A model generated the notes under the pieces. The model had not been told where the DNA came from and ran no database searches. It worked only from the letters and a program-made list of their open reading frames with translations. A stretch of 64,000 bases of DNA from Agarivorans sp. Toyoura001 (GTDB lineage Bacteria > Pseudomonadota > Gammaproteobacteria > Enterobacterales > Celerinatantimonadaceae). A program made the translations under genes and the position numbers. How positions within the stretch are numbered: the first letter of the stretch is position 1; each line of letters begins with the position of its first letter. Location: positions 124,001 through 188,000 of the forward strand of contig NZ_BJEQ01000004.1 in the NCBI RefSeq assembly GCF_005405585.1. The letters run 5' to 3'. Positions 54,002-63,202 of this stretch are shown here, one piece after another.

Positions 54002-55345
54002 TTAGCGGAAGCTGTAAGTCACACCTGCGCCAGCCATGGTATCTGATTGGTTGCCACCTTTACTGGTTTGAGAGTGGCTTAATGAACCTCGTAACATCCA
54101 TTGATCTTCACTGCCAAAACTGTAGCCCGCGCCTAGTGCGATCGCGTTTGAACCATTAAACGACGCAACACCTACACCTACGCCAGCACCACCATTAAAC
54201 TGCATTTGACTCATGGCGCTACTCATTGCCACACCATTCGATAAACGGCCTTCCATCACATCAATTTTATTGTCTAAGCGATTTATATCTTGCTGAGTTT
54301 TAGCTTGTAAGTTTTCAATGCTTAAGCGGTTATCTTCAATAGAGTTTCTATTGGCGTTAATCGATGAGGCATTTTTGCTGATGTCGGTGGTCATTTTTCC
54401 CGCAGCGCTTTCTGCACTGCGATTCCAGTTAGACTGCTCTTTCTCTGCTTCAGCGTTCCACTTACGTTGCTTCTCAACTTCGGTATGAATTGAGTTTCGG
54501 TTGTTACCGATTTCGTCGCCAGCCCCTTTGCTTATCTCATCTAAGCGACTTTTGTTGTTTTCACCCAGTTTTTTATTATCTGAAATGTCTTTAGTGTTTT
54601 TATCAACGTTTTCGCCGATGCTTTTTTGCTTGTCTTCAATTTTGCCAATTTGCTTGTCTTGCTGGTTATTGCGGTCTTTCTCAGCGTTAATAGCATCTTT
54701 GTTTTTGTTTATTTCGCTGCTGTTTTTATCAACGTTTTCGCCAATGCTTTTTTGCTTGTCTTCAATTTTACCAATTTGCTTGTCTTGCTGGTTGTTGCGG
54801 TCTTTCTCGGCATCAATAGCATCTTTGTTTTTGTTGATACCGTTGCCGTTTTCTATTGAGCGCTGTTGGTTGTTATCTGCTTGGTCATTCCTACGATCAA
54901 CTTCACCTTGGATTATCTTGGCGTTGGCATCGATCCCTTTCGCTAACGTATCTCTATCGTTATTTGCTCTATTGATGACACCACCTACAGTTACATCGTT
55001 TCCGGCTTCATCTTTTATGATTGTGTCGCGAGTAATCCCACTATTTTTGTCATTTACTAAGTGAGACAGGCCATCAGCCACTAGTGATGAATGAAGATTT
55101 TGAGCCTGTCCATCCTTAAACTTGGCGTAGAAACCACTTGCCGCGTCAATATCACCATCGGTAATGGTGCCATCAGCTACTCCTTTCACATACTCTGCGG
55201 CCATAGCTCGGCGCTCTGCCACTGGTTTTTCGTGGTCCATGTAACTGCGTAAGTTGTCTCGAACAGACTTGTCTGCAATGCCAGCGATAACCTGCGAAGA
55301 TGCTGCTCCAACGCTCTCTTCTATGTCTTGAACGATACATCCCAA
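54002..55345 (-). CDS. YadA-type trimeric autotransporter adhesin; signal peptide out of frame with the only upstream ATG
   Basis: The C-terminal 90 residues form a YadA anchor (D-N-K-I-D-V-M-E-G-R-L-S-N-G-V-A-M, then four strands ending Y-S-F-R). The middle is a polar coiled-coil stalk with a 42-residue duplication (N-K-D-A-I-D/N-A-E-K-D-R). The 447-codon frame starts at 55345, but it continues upstream in frame into a perfect signal peptide (K-T-L-T-A-L-A-L-S-T-L-L-A-S-S-F-S-W-A). The ATG that should start it (55425) is one base out of frame because the following A-run has six instead of seven A. As written, no exported product is made from a canonical start. The gene is divergent from a LysR regulator. 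It may be phase-variable, mutated or mis-sequenced. Confidence 0.8.
   Translation of the reverse strand: MGCIVQDIEESVGAASSQVIAGIADKSVRDNLRSYMDHEKPVAERRAMAAEYVKGVADGTITDGDIDAASGFYAKFKDGQAQNLHSSLVADGLSHLVNDKNSGITRDTIIKDEAGNDVTVGGVINRANNDRDTLAKGIDANAKIIQGEVDRRNDQADNNQQRSIENGNGINKNKDAIDAEKDRNNQQDKQIGKIEDKQKSIGENVDKNSSEINKNKDAINAEKDRNNQQDKQIGKIEDKQKSIGENVDKNTKDISDNKKLGENNKSRLDEISKGAGDEIGNNRNSIHTEVEKQRKWNAEAEKEQSNWNRSAESAAGKMTTDISKNASSINANRNSIEDNRLSIENLQAKTQQDINRLDNKIDVMEGRLSNGVAMSSAMSQMQFNGGAGVGVGVASFNGSNAIALGAGYSFGSEDQWMLRGSLSHSQTSKGGNQSDTMAGAGVTYSFR
54601..54852 (-). repeat. 126-bp direct repeat in the coiled-coil stalk
   Basis: Two adjacent copies of a 126-bp unit (near 54601-54726 and 54727-54852) encode almost the same 42 residues. 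Whole-codon copy changes would lengthen or shorten the stalk. Confidence 0.85.
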
Positions 55346-55416
55346 AAGTGGGTCGCAATTACCTGCCCAAGAAAATGAAGAGGCTAGTAAAGTTGAAAGT
55401 GCTAATGCAGTTAATG

Positions 55417-55425
55417 TTTTTTCAT
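55417..55425 (-). other. Homopolymer A-run at the start codon of the adhesin gene
   Basis: On the minus strand the sequence is ATG followed by six A, then CATTAACTGC. Six A give M-K-K-H-stop. Seven would give M-K-K-T-L-T-A-L, the start of the signal peptide. AAGAGAG lies a few bases before the ATG. Confidence 0.75.
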
Positions 55426-55654
55426 GGTTTTCTCTCTTAGTTATAAGGCCTCCTTGGCGGATTTATTGATAGTCATTTATCAAGTTTTTCTTAATGTTTT
55501 AAAAGTCAATTAACAAAGGACGTTTGGTGAATTTAATTGTTTGTCACTGCCCGTTTTTGTTTACAGGGGCTATTTTATTTATCTAAAAAAAATGCAACAC
55601 TTTTATGAGAAGGGGATAACCCTGTTATGAGCGTTTAAGCGAAAAGGAGAGCCT

Positions 55655-56533
55655 ATGAGTTTGTCTCTAGAGCAATTAGCGGCTTTTGTTGCCACAGCAA
55701 GATCGGGAAGTTTTAAACAAGCAGCGGAAGATTTGCAGAAACACTCGACAACTGTTGGTGAGCAGGTATCTAACCTGGAAATAGACCTTGGTTTGAACTT
55801 GTTCGACCGGCAAGTAAGAAAGCTTACATTGACGACAGAGGGTAAAACGCTGTTGGCGTATGCGGATGCAGTGCTAAACGAAACCAAGCATTTTCAAACA
55901 AAGGCTGAATCATTGCAGGCTAAGGAGCCTGATGTTTTCCGTTTGGCAGTAGATACGACCATTAGTAGTATTGATTTGGCTCGCTGCTATAAAACGGTTT
56001 CCGATACCTTTCCTGCTCTAGAATTTAATGTTAAAAATGGTGACCCGTTTCAAGTATTGGAATGGGTGAGAAAGGGCGAGGCTGAAGTAGGCGTGCTAAC
56101 GTCTAACTTTATGTTTCATAAAGATATTACCCAAACACGTTTGTTCAATTTTGAAGTGGTGAATATTCTTGCTAGTGATTACCCAACTAGTGATGCATTG
56201 TTGCCCGACCAAGAGGTGAGGAACATTACTCAAATAGGTTTTGAATTTATTCGAGATGGCCAAGTGAGCAAACAACACTTAATTAGTAATCATATTTTCT
56301 ACGCAAATAACGTTAATGAAATCATCAAAATGGTGATCAATGGTTTAGGTTGGGCAAGGGTACCGAGGTTTATCGCTGAACCCTTTATAGAGCAGGGCTT
56401 ACTAAAAACATTTAAAATTGAGAGTAATCAACATAGTGAGTGGTTTGTAGAAGCGATTCGACGTACCAATTACTACGCCAATCCGGTGATTAAGTTGTTC
56501 TTAGAGGAAGCTAAAAAGCTCCCTCACCGATAA
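55655..56533 (+). CDS. LysR-family transcriptional regulator (292 aa)
   Basis: The N-terminal helix-turn-helix (L-E-Q-L-A-A-F-V-A-T-A-R-S-G-S-F-K-Q-A-A, about residues 4-65) and the periplasmic-binding-like effector domain (about 90-290) are those of LysR-type regulators. AAGGAG precedes the ATG. It is divergent from the YadA-type adhesin gene with 230 bp between starts. Since LysR proteins often control the divergent gene, the adhesin is a candidate target. The effector is unknown. Confidence 0.88.
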   Translation: MSLSLEQLAAFVATARSGSFKQAAEDLQKHSTTVGEQVSNLEIDLGLNLFDRQVRKLTLTTEGKTLLAYADAVLNETKHFQTKAESLQAKEPDVFRLAVDTTISSIDLARCYKTVSDTFPALEFNVKNGDPFQVLEWVRKGEAEVGVLTSNFMFHKDITQTRLFNFEVVNILASDYPTSDALLPDQEVRNITQIGFEFIRDGQVSKQHLISNHIFYANNVNEIIKMVINGLGWARVPRFIAEPFIEQGLLKTFKIESNQHSEWFVEAIRRTNYYANPVIKLFLEEAKKLPHR

Positions 56534-56550
56534 GTTTTTATATGTTAGCT

Positions 56551-57573
56551 TCAAGCACTCAGTTTTTGTTTTACTCTTTCAATCAAAATGCTCTTGAGTT
56601 GCTTGGTTTTAGGTTTGTTATTTAAAGTCCATGGTACTGGCCTGCATTGTTCCATGGTTTTGAAGCCTAGGCGTGCAGTAAGTAAACCTGCGCCAATACC
56701 TTGTGCGGCTTTACCCGAGAGCTTTGCAGTAAGCTCGGCACCTAACAGGTCACTGCCCACATCGGTGATCACCTCGCTTGCGGCGGCATAAATCATATTG
56801 GCAAACACCGATTTAATTAAGCGGATCCGGCTTAAGTAGCCCAGCTCAATGCCGTATATTTGAGCCACTGACTCAATCATTTTTATGTTACGCCAAAAAA
56901 TGATAAGCATGTCTACCAAGGCTAAGGGGCTTATTGCCACTAGCACTGCGGCTTCGCCAGACCATTTACTTATGGCTTGTTTAGCACGGTTATCTAAAGG
57001 TGTTAGCACGGTGTCGCTGTACAAGCTGACTATTTCACTACTGCTATGGCTGTCGTTTAGCCAGTTTTTCCAGGTTAGGTATTCTTGGCTATCACTTAAG
57101 CCTTGTAGCTTAGCGAGGTTTTCACAATAGGTTCTGGCTTTGCTGCTGTCGCTAGTTGCTTGTTCTAGGTAATGTTCGCCAAGTTGATGCTCTTTTTGGA
57201 ACTTTTTTAAACGGCGTAATTTAGCCAACTCTCTCACTGCAATGGTCAGTAATCCGCCCACAATACTGGCTAATACTACGCTATAAATGGCGGCGCGAGT
57301 GGGCGAGCTTTGCCATAGTTCAGCAAGGCTTAAGGCGAGTTCACCTATTGCAATAACGACGGCTGCGCCAAACCCATATTTTAACCAAGGGCTGGTTTTT
57401 TGTGGCGTGAGCTCTATATCTAAGGGCTCTAGGTCGGCAATCTCGGGATCTTGTTGCCAATCTGTATCATCGATGACTTGTTTGCTGGCTAGGGGCGCAT
57501 CTTCCTGATTGAGGGGAGTGTTTGTATCTTGTTCTGCGTTAAGCACTTGGCGCTGTTTAATCGGCGGATTCAT
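56551..57573 (-). CDS. ycjF: YcjF-family (TIGR01620/DUF697) membrane protein
   Basis: The 340-residue protein has two membrane segments (about 68-86 and 93-113) and a C-terminal DUF697-type domain (A-V-L-V-A-I-S-P-L-A-L-V-D-M-L-I-I-F-W-R-N). It is always linked to ycjX, and here its ATG overlaps the ycjX stop (ATGA). The pair is induced by envelope stress in enterobacteria (psp regulon); its biochemical role is unsettled. No psp genes are adjacent here. Confidence 0.9.
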   Translation of the reverse strand: MNPPIKQRQVLNAEQDTNTPLNQEDAPLASKQVIDDTDWQQDPEIADLEPLDIELTPQKTSPWLKYGFGAAVVIAIGELALSLAELWQSSPTRAAIYSVVLASIVGGLLTIAVRELAKLRRLKKFQKEHQLGEHYLEQATSDSSKARTYCENLAKLQGLSDSQEYLTWKNWLNDSHSSSEIVSLYSDTVLTPLDNRAKQAISKWSGEAAVLVAISPLALVDMLIIFWRNIKMIESVAQIYGIELGYLSRIRLIKSVFANMIYAAASEVITDVGSDLLGAELTAKLSGKAAQGIGAGLLTARLGFKTMEQCRPVPWTLNNKPKTKQLKSILIERVKQKLSA

Positions 57574-58985
57574 TTAAATTTATCTCCTAGCAAAAACTCA
57601 ATGGCTTGGTCGATGCGAATATGGGGTAACGCTTGATAAGGGTTAGCTTGCGGCGGCTGAAACGGGCTAAATTCAAACCCTTGTTGCTGCCAAAATGTGT
57701 GTTTGGGCAAACTGGCCGGCACTTCTCCGGGAAACAAAGTGGTTAACTGCTGGCTATCGACATCATTTTGTAAAATGCCCTTAATAGCGTTAATGGTGTT
57801 GCCATTGAGTTGGGCTTTGCCTGTTTGGGTGGCTTTGATAGACGCCAGCGCCATAATCTCGGTATTAATGCCTTCAAATTTTACGTGGCGTTTTCCTTCG
57901 GCAACCACTTCGCCGAGTAGGTTCACCAAGTGTTGATGCTGCTCGGGGGTTACGTGATCTGCTTTGGTAGCGGCAAACAACAGTTTATCTATTTTGGGGG
58001 AAAATAAGCGCCTCAACACCCCTGATTGACCGTAGTTAAAGCTATGTAGAATTTGGTTTACTGCTAGCTGCATATCGCAAAAGCTATCGTGACCGCTGTT
58101 TAGTGGGCTAAGGCAATCTACCAATACGATTTGGCGGTCAAACTTTACAAAATGCTGTTGATAAAACTGTTTCACAACATGTTCTTTGTAGTATTCGAAC
58201 CGCTTAATCAACAAGGCCAAATTGCTGTTTTTATTGGTTACTTTTGCATTAGCAAGTTCTGGTGAAATGGGGAAAAAGGCGAGTACGGGCGCACCGGCTA
58301 ATTCTCCGGGCAATACAAAGCGGCCAGGTTGAATATGATGCATGCCTAGCTCGGCTTTGCATTGATGCAAATAATCTGTGTAGTGCTGGGCTATGTCTGC
58401 GAGTTGGCTTTCATCGGCATTATCGTTAAGCGCTAAGGCTTGAGCCATTGCTTGCCATTGCTCGGCTAATTGAGCTTTGCGTGAATCTTTGAGGCTTAAA
58501 GCAATATGCTCACACCACTGGGCGTAATTCATATTTAACAGCGGTAAATCTAATAACCATTCACCAGGATAATCGACAATATCAAGATTAAGCGTGGCGG
58601 TGTGGTTGAGTTTTCTCCATACCAACGATTGCGGCTTGTAGCGCAGTTTCAATCTAATTTCACTTACCCCATGAGTTGGCGAGGGCCAACGAGGAGGCTG
58701 GCTTTGTAGCGCATCCATTCCGCCTTGATAATCAAAACTGGCTAAATGTAAGTGAGGTTGTGGAGTACGTTTCGAACCCAAAAAACGGTGTTCACGCGCC
58801 AGTTGCCAGAGTGGCAATTGGTGGTTTTCGGCTCCCAATAATAGCTGGTTAACTAAAGAGGTGATGAAGGCCGTTTTGCCTGCGCCACTTAAACCTGTTA
58901 CCGCTAGGCGCAACTGTTTATCCATGGTGAGTTTGGCTAAGTCATCAGCTTTAGTTTTGATGCTCGATAGTCGAGAAAGATTCAT
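57570..58985 (-). CDS. ycjX: YcjX-family P-loop GTPase-like protein
   Basis: Walker A is G-L-S-G-A-G-K-T-A-F, near residues 32-41, and D-Y-P-G-E-W lies at the switch region. K-A-D-H-V is a specificity-like motif near residue 340. At 471 residues it has the normal length of the DUF463/YcjX family. It is cytoplasmic and forms a two-gene operon with ycjF. Bases before the ATG at 58985 are not a strong ribosome site, but the family start fits. Confidence 0.9.
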   Translation of the reverse strand: MNLSRLSSIKTKADDLAKLTMDKQLRLAVTGLSGAGKTAFITSLVNQLLLGAENHQLPLWQLAREHRFLGSKRTPQPHLHLASFDYQGGMDALQSQPPRWPSPTHGVSEIRLKLRYKPQSLVWRKLNHTATLNLDIVDYPGEWLLDLPLLNMNYAQWCEHIALSLKDSRKAQLAEQWQAMAQALALNDNADESQLADIAQHYTDYLHQCKAELGMHHIQPGRFVLPGELAGAPVLAFFPISPELANAKVTNKNSNLALLIKRFEYYKEHVVKQFYQQHFVKFDRQIVLVDCLSPLNSGHDSFCDMQLAVNQILHSFNYGQSGVLRRLFSPKIDKLLFAATKADHVTPEQHQHLVNLLGEVVAEGKRHVKFEGINTEIMALASIKATQTGKAQLNGNTINAIKGILQNDVDSQQLTTLFPGEVPASLPKHTFWQQQGFEFSPFQPPQANPYQALPHIRIDQAIEFLLGDKFK

Positions 58986-59338
58986 GAATGCAGCAACAAC
59001 CTTTATTAGAGTGATTAATAGTCAATATCGGGGCGAAGTGAACAAGAATCAAGTTAGCAACAAACGGCACTGGCCTTGCTCAATAATGCCTAGGGGGTAA
59101 ATGTATCAAATATTAACAAATGATTAGATTAAACTTTGTTCATGTTGTTTTGAGTCAATGGCTTTGTGTTGTGGGCTAAGGCCTTGCGCTGTTGGTTGTC
59201 TACAGATACTTGGTGGTATTTATTTCGAATTAATTGGAAATATATTTTGACATTGTGGTCTTGTAAATCTATATTTCTGGAATATTCGAAATAATGGTTG
59301 GTCACACACCGTATTAACGCCACTAAACGGAGAAACAC

Positions 59339-60571
59339 ATGTCTGTATTTAACGATTCATCAAACTATGGTGAAAACGGCTTTATTAAAAACAAAGCCGA
59401 GATGCTCAATAATTTTTACGGTACTAGCGATGTTTTTCCTTATTGGGTTGCTGACATGGATTTTCAGGTAGCAAAACCGATTAGCCAAGAGCTACAACGC
59501 TTAGTGGAACGTGGCGTTTATTCTTATGAATTTAACGAAAGTGCAGTATTTCGCGCATTGTCGGCTTGGTATCAAAAACGTCATAATTTACCCCTGAATG
59601 AAGCTAATTTTGCACAAGTGCCCGGAGTGTTGTCGGGTATCGCCCTATTGCTACGTCAATTTACGCAAGAGGGTGATGGAGTATTGATCCACACTCCGGC
59701 TTATCACCAATTTGCTAACTTAATCAATAAGGCGAATCGCAAGGTCGTGAAAAGTGAATTAGTAAGCGATGGTTCTCGCTATCAAATAGACTTTGAGGAT
59801 TATGAGCGCCAAATTGAGCAACACAATGTTAAAGCTGTCATCTTCTGTAACCCACATAATCCAACTGGCAGAGTGTGGAACAAAGCTGAATTAGCCCAGT
59901 TAGTTGAGATTTCGCAGCGCCATAATGTTCTGCTAATTAGTGACGAAATCCATTCTGACATTATTTATTCTGGCCAAGGGTTTACCAGCTTAACGAGCTT
60001 TGATTATGCCAACGTTATTGCTTTGATTGGCTCGCCTGCTAAAACCTTTGGTATGCATAGCATTGCTAACGGGTATATTTATAGCAATAACTCAACGCTG
60101 CTGGCGAATGTTAAGCAACAGGTAGCAGCAATGTATCTTGATCATGGTAATGCCTTTAGTGCGTTTGCCACTGTTGCAGCCTTTGAAAAAGGCGAAACAT
60201 GGTTAGATGAAATGCTGGTTTATTTAGAGCAAAGTGTTAGTTGGATCAGTGGTTTTATTGAACAATATATTCCCCAGATAAAAATGTACCAGCCTGAAGG
60301 GACCTACCAAATTTGGTTTGATTTTTCAGACCTTGGTTTACCGGAAGAGCAATTGAAAACCTTAGTGTTTAAACAAGCCAAAATGGGTTTGACCCCAGGA
60401 AGTTGGTTTGGTGCTGAAGGTGTTAACTTTATGCGAATGAACATTGCCACTTCTCGTGAAAACATCATCGAGTCTTTTGGATTACTCAAGAAAGCGCTTG
60501 AGGATGCTAAGCCAAACCAATGCAACCTAAAGGCTGCTGGTGAGGAAAAACCTAGTCAATCTTGTTGTTGA
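59339..60571 (+). CDS. patB: PLP-dependent C-S lyase, PatB/MalY type
   Basis: This is a fold-type I aminotransferase-like enzyme of 410 residues. The family start (F-P-Y-W-V-A-D-M-D-F) is present, as are the N-P-H-N-P-T-G-R-V-W cofactor site, S-D-E-I-H-S-D and the PLP lysine in S-P-A-K-T-F. PatB/MalY enzymes cleave cystathionine or cysteine conjugates. Compared with the family, about 20 extra residues at the end include Cys-Cys, with another Cys further up (possible metal or thiol tail). CGGAGA precedes the ATG. Some relatives (MalY) also bind regulator MalT; whether this one does is unknown. Confidence 0.88.
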   Translation: MSVFNDSSNYGENGFIKNKAEMLNNFYGTSDVFPYWVADMDFQVAKPISQELQRLVERGVYSYEFNESAVFRALSAWYQKRHNLPLNEANFAQVPGVLSGIALLLRQFTQEGDGVLIHTPAYHQFANLINKANRKVVKSELVSDGSRYQIDFEDYERQIEQHNVKAVIFCNPHNPTGRVWNKAELAQLVEISQRHNVLLISDEIHSDIIYSGQGFTSLTSFDYANVIALIGSPAKTFGMHSIANGYIYSNNSTLLANVKQQVAAMYLDHGNAFSAFATVAAFEKGETWLDEMLVYLEQSVSWISGFIEQYIPQIKMYQPEGTYQIWFDFSDLGLPEEQLKTLVFKQAKMGLTPGSWFGAEGVNFMRMNIATSRENIIESFGLLKKALEDAKPNQCNLKAAGEEKPSQSCC

Positions 60572-61254
60572 TGACCCGCAGAGGTCTGTTTTATTGCAGG
60601 CTTTAGCGCTCAGACTCTATTGTTATTTCATTCCGTCTCAATGCTGGATTACCTGAACAACATAAGCCCTAGTTTGGCAGAAGTACGCAGTTTATGTCGC
60701 TTAAATGCGCACACTGCGTCGATCCCATTTGTATGGTGATTGCCGAATATAATACTAACAAAGGACGTTTTTAACGGGTTAGGTGCTTTTAAGGAGGCAT
60801 GTTGTTTACTCAAACTAAACGTTACTCTGGTTTGTCCAGTGTCACAAATGTAAGCCAGAGATAAGCCTTATCACACTGTTGGTTCACACTTTAGAACATC
60901 CTTTTTTCCCTCCATTGACACCAATCCATGAGTTAGTAAATTACCTCGTGTTGATGTTTTGTTGATTTTTATCGGTTTCAGCAAAGCGTTCAACAACATT
61001 TGTAACATACGCTAGATTGACCTCAAGGACTGATGATTTGCGCAGGAACGGTGGGGATCTCCACAATACCGACAGTATGGTTTTATTGGTGTTCATGTGA
61101 GTGACTGACATGATTTTATAAACACCAAACTTCATCTGAGCTAGGTATTGATGCTCCTATTGTTCTGAAAGGTACATTTAAACTAAACGCGCATTCTACC
61201 AATCGGTCTTTGTGTTCATTCAATATAGTAATCAAGGGAAAGGATATACTAATA
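60572..61254. other. Intergenic, about 680 bp, upstream of the amylase gene
   Basis: No gene is supported. A 21-codon frame at 60799-60864 follows AAGGAGG, but the spacing to its ATG is one base, so I do not call it. GTGGGGATCTCCAC at 61051-61064 is a 12-of-14 dyad and could be an operator for the amylase gene. The length suggests a regulated promoter region. Confidence 0.45.
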
Positions 61255-62973
61255 ATGAAATGTAAAACCAAAGCGAATGCAATTAATACGTGCCTACTTG
61301 GCACCTCACTGGCTGTGTTTTCACAACTGGCTAGTGCAGATGTAATTTTACATGCATTTGATTGGCGATATTCAGACGTTGCCGCTAGAGCAGCAGAAAT
61401 CGCAGAGATTGGCTATACCAATGTATTGGTGGCGCCACCATTAAAATCTGATAGCAGTAACTCACAGTGGTGGGCCCGTTATCAACCACAAGATTATCGC
61501 GTGATTGATAATAACCGTGGTAATAAAGAAGATTTTCAGAACATGATTAACGCATTGAATGCTCATGGGGTTAACACCTATGCAGATATTGTGATTAATC
61601 AAATGGCCAATGAGCGCGGTAATTCTACCTACTTCCCTGGCTCAGAAACGCTCAGCGAGTATTCAAATAACAGTGAATACTGGAATCGACAAAAACTGTT
61701 CGGTGATCTAAGCAATAACTTATTTACTCCCGGCGATTTTCACGATGGTTTCTGTATCACTAATTGGACCAATGTTTGGGAATCAATGAACGGCCGTATT
61801 TGTGGCGGTAATGGTGACCCCGGCTTACCAGATTTAGATCCAAGTAACTACGTGCGTGAGCAGCAACGCAACTATGTTCAAGCCATTAAAAACATGGGCG
61901 TAAGTGGCTTCCGTATTGACGCCGCCAAGCACATGACCACTTGGCACATAAACCAAGTGTTTAACGATACTATTAAACAAGATATGTACTTGTTCGGTGA
62001 GATTATTACTGGTGCCGGTGCAGGTAATGCTGATTACGATACCTTCTTAGAACCTTATTTACGTGAAACTTCACACAGTGCTTATGACTTCCCGCTACTA
62101 AAAACATTACGTGATGCATTTGACGTAAATGGTAGCTTAGAGGCATTAGCCAACCCTAAATCTTGGGGTGGAGCGATTGACGGCATCCGCGCCTTAACTT
62201 TCACCATCACCCACGATATTCCAAGTAATGACGGCTTCCGCTATCAAATTATGAGTGAAGGCAATGAACATCTTGCTTACGCTTATATTCTTGGGCGTCA
62301 GGAAGGTGTGCCAATGGTATTTAGTGATGCAACTGGAGTTGACGGTGGCCGCTGGGTTGATGACTACAAACAAGATAACTTGAAAGCTATGGTGAAATTC
62401 CACAATGGCGTTCAAGGGGCCGATGAAGAAGTATTGTATACCGATCAGTGTGCAATCGTTTTACGTCGTGGCCAGGCTGGCCTGCTAGGTATTAACAAGT
62501 GTGGTTATGATAAAGACATTAGCGTTAACGCGAGTAACTTAAATCACTCTAAAAACTATGTTGACGTATTCACCGGCTCAAGCTTCCAAGCAAGCGGTAG
62601 CAATTATACCGTTAATGTACCTGCTGGCTCAGCAAGAATGTGGTTAGCAGAAACTGGTGTGATTATTGACCCAACAGATAACGTTAATGTGAGCTTTACC
62701 TGTAACAACGGTAATACCAACATGGGGGATAGCGTTTATGCGGTAGGTAACAATAGTGCATTAGGTAACTGGCAAGCAGCTAATGCAGTGCAGCTAAGCC
62801 CTACGAGTTACCCAACTTGGACAGCTACTATTAAGCTTCCTAAATCAACAGACATTGAATGGAAATGTATTATTCGTAACGAAAGCGATCCTAGCAATGT
62901 GATTCAGTGGCAATCGGGTGGTAATAACTCTGTTAATACTGGAACAGGTGCATCAACAACCGGGAGTTTTTAA
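61255..62973 (+). CDS. Secreted GH13 alpha-amylase with C-terminal CBM20 (572 aa)
   Basis: A signal peptide (about 1-28, ending L-A-S-A) is followed by a GH13 barrel. The nucleophile Asp is in G-F-R-I-D-A-A-K-H, the acid/base Glu in L-F-G-E-I-I and the third Asp in I-T-H-D-I-P-S-N-D. The C-terminal 95 residues (V-N-V-S-F-T-C-N-N-G, then A-L-G-N-W-Q-A and E-W-K-C-I-I-R-N) are a CBM20 starch-binding domain. It degrades starch or glycogen outside the cell. I start at 61255, where AAAGGA lies ten bases before the ATG; an upstream in-frame start at 61210 lacks one. The gene ends before a strong hairpin terminator. Confidence 0.93.
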   Translation: MKCKTKANAINTCLLGTSLAVFSQLASADVILHAFDWRYSDVAARAAEIAEIGYTNVLVAPPLKSDSSNSQWWARYQPQDYRVIDNNRGNKEDFQNMINALNAHGVNTYADIVINQMANERGNSTYFPGSETLSEYSNNSEYWNRQKLFGDLSNNLFTPGDFHDGFCITNWTNVWESMNGRICGGNGDPGLPDLDPSNYVREQQRNYVQAIKNMGVSGFRIDAAKHMTTWHINQVFNDTIKQDMYLFGEIITGAGAGNADYDTFLEPYLRETSHSAYDFPLLKTLRDAFDVNGSLEALANPKSWGGAIDGIRALTFTITHDIPSNDGFRYQIMSEGNEHLAYAYILGRQEGVPMVFSDATGVDGGRWVDDYKQDNLKAMVKFHNGVQGADEEVLYTDQCAIVLRRGQAGLLGINKCGYDKDISVNASNLNHSKNYVDVFTGSSFQASGSNYTVNVPAGSARMWLAETGVIIDPTDNVNVSFTCNNGNTNMGDSVYAVGNNSALGNWQAANAVQLSPTSYPTWTATIKLPKSTDIEWKCIIRNESDPSNVIQWQSGGNNSVNTGTGASTTGSF

Positions 62974-63090
62974 TCTCCTCGATGCTCGTTAGCGAAAATG
63001 TAGAAACTTAAGCGAGACACGCTAGCTAATAGGCTGGTATACCGAGCTATTACGTTTACATTATCGCGCTAACATTGATTTAAAGATAAC

Positions 63091-63127
63091 AAAATCCGAG
63101 TGTGCTTAGTGGCACTCGGATTTTTTT
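63091..63127. terminator. Terminator hairpin of a repeated type (copy 2)
   Basis: A 12-bp perfect stem, AAAATCCGAGTG/CACTCGGATTTT (63091-63102 and 63113-63124), ends in a T-run. The loop TGCTTAGTGG shares GCTTAGT with the hairpin at 45641-45666. It lies between the convergent amylase and MFS genes. Confidence 0.85.
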
Positions 63128-63202
63128 ATAGGCGTGTATCTAGGAGTCAGCGCTTTGTTGGCGCAGTAGAGTTTGTGTTATCAATAGGGGCGTCGACTAG
63201 CC

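Noticed and set aside
55345-55425. Alternative in-frame start for the YadA-like gene upstream of its signal peptide
   Set aside because: Reading upstream in frame from the signal peptide gives no ATG, GTG or TTG before a TAA, so the frameshift explanation is kept.
60799-60864. 21-codon small frame after AAGGAGG
   Set aside because: Only one base separates the ribosome-site match from the ATG, too close for efficient initiation, and the peptide has no hydrophobic or leader pattern.
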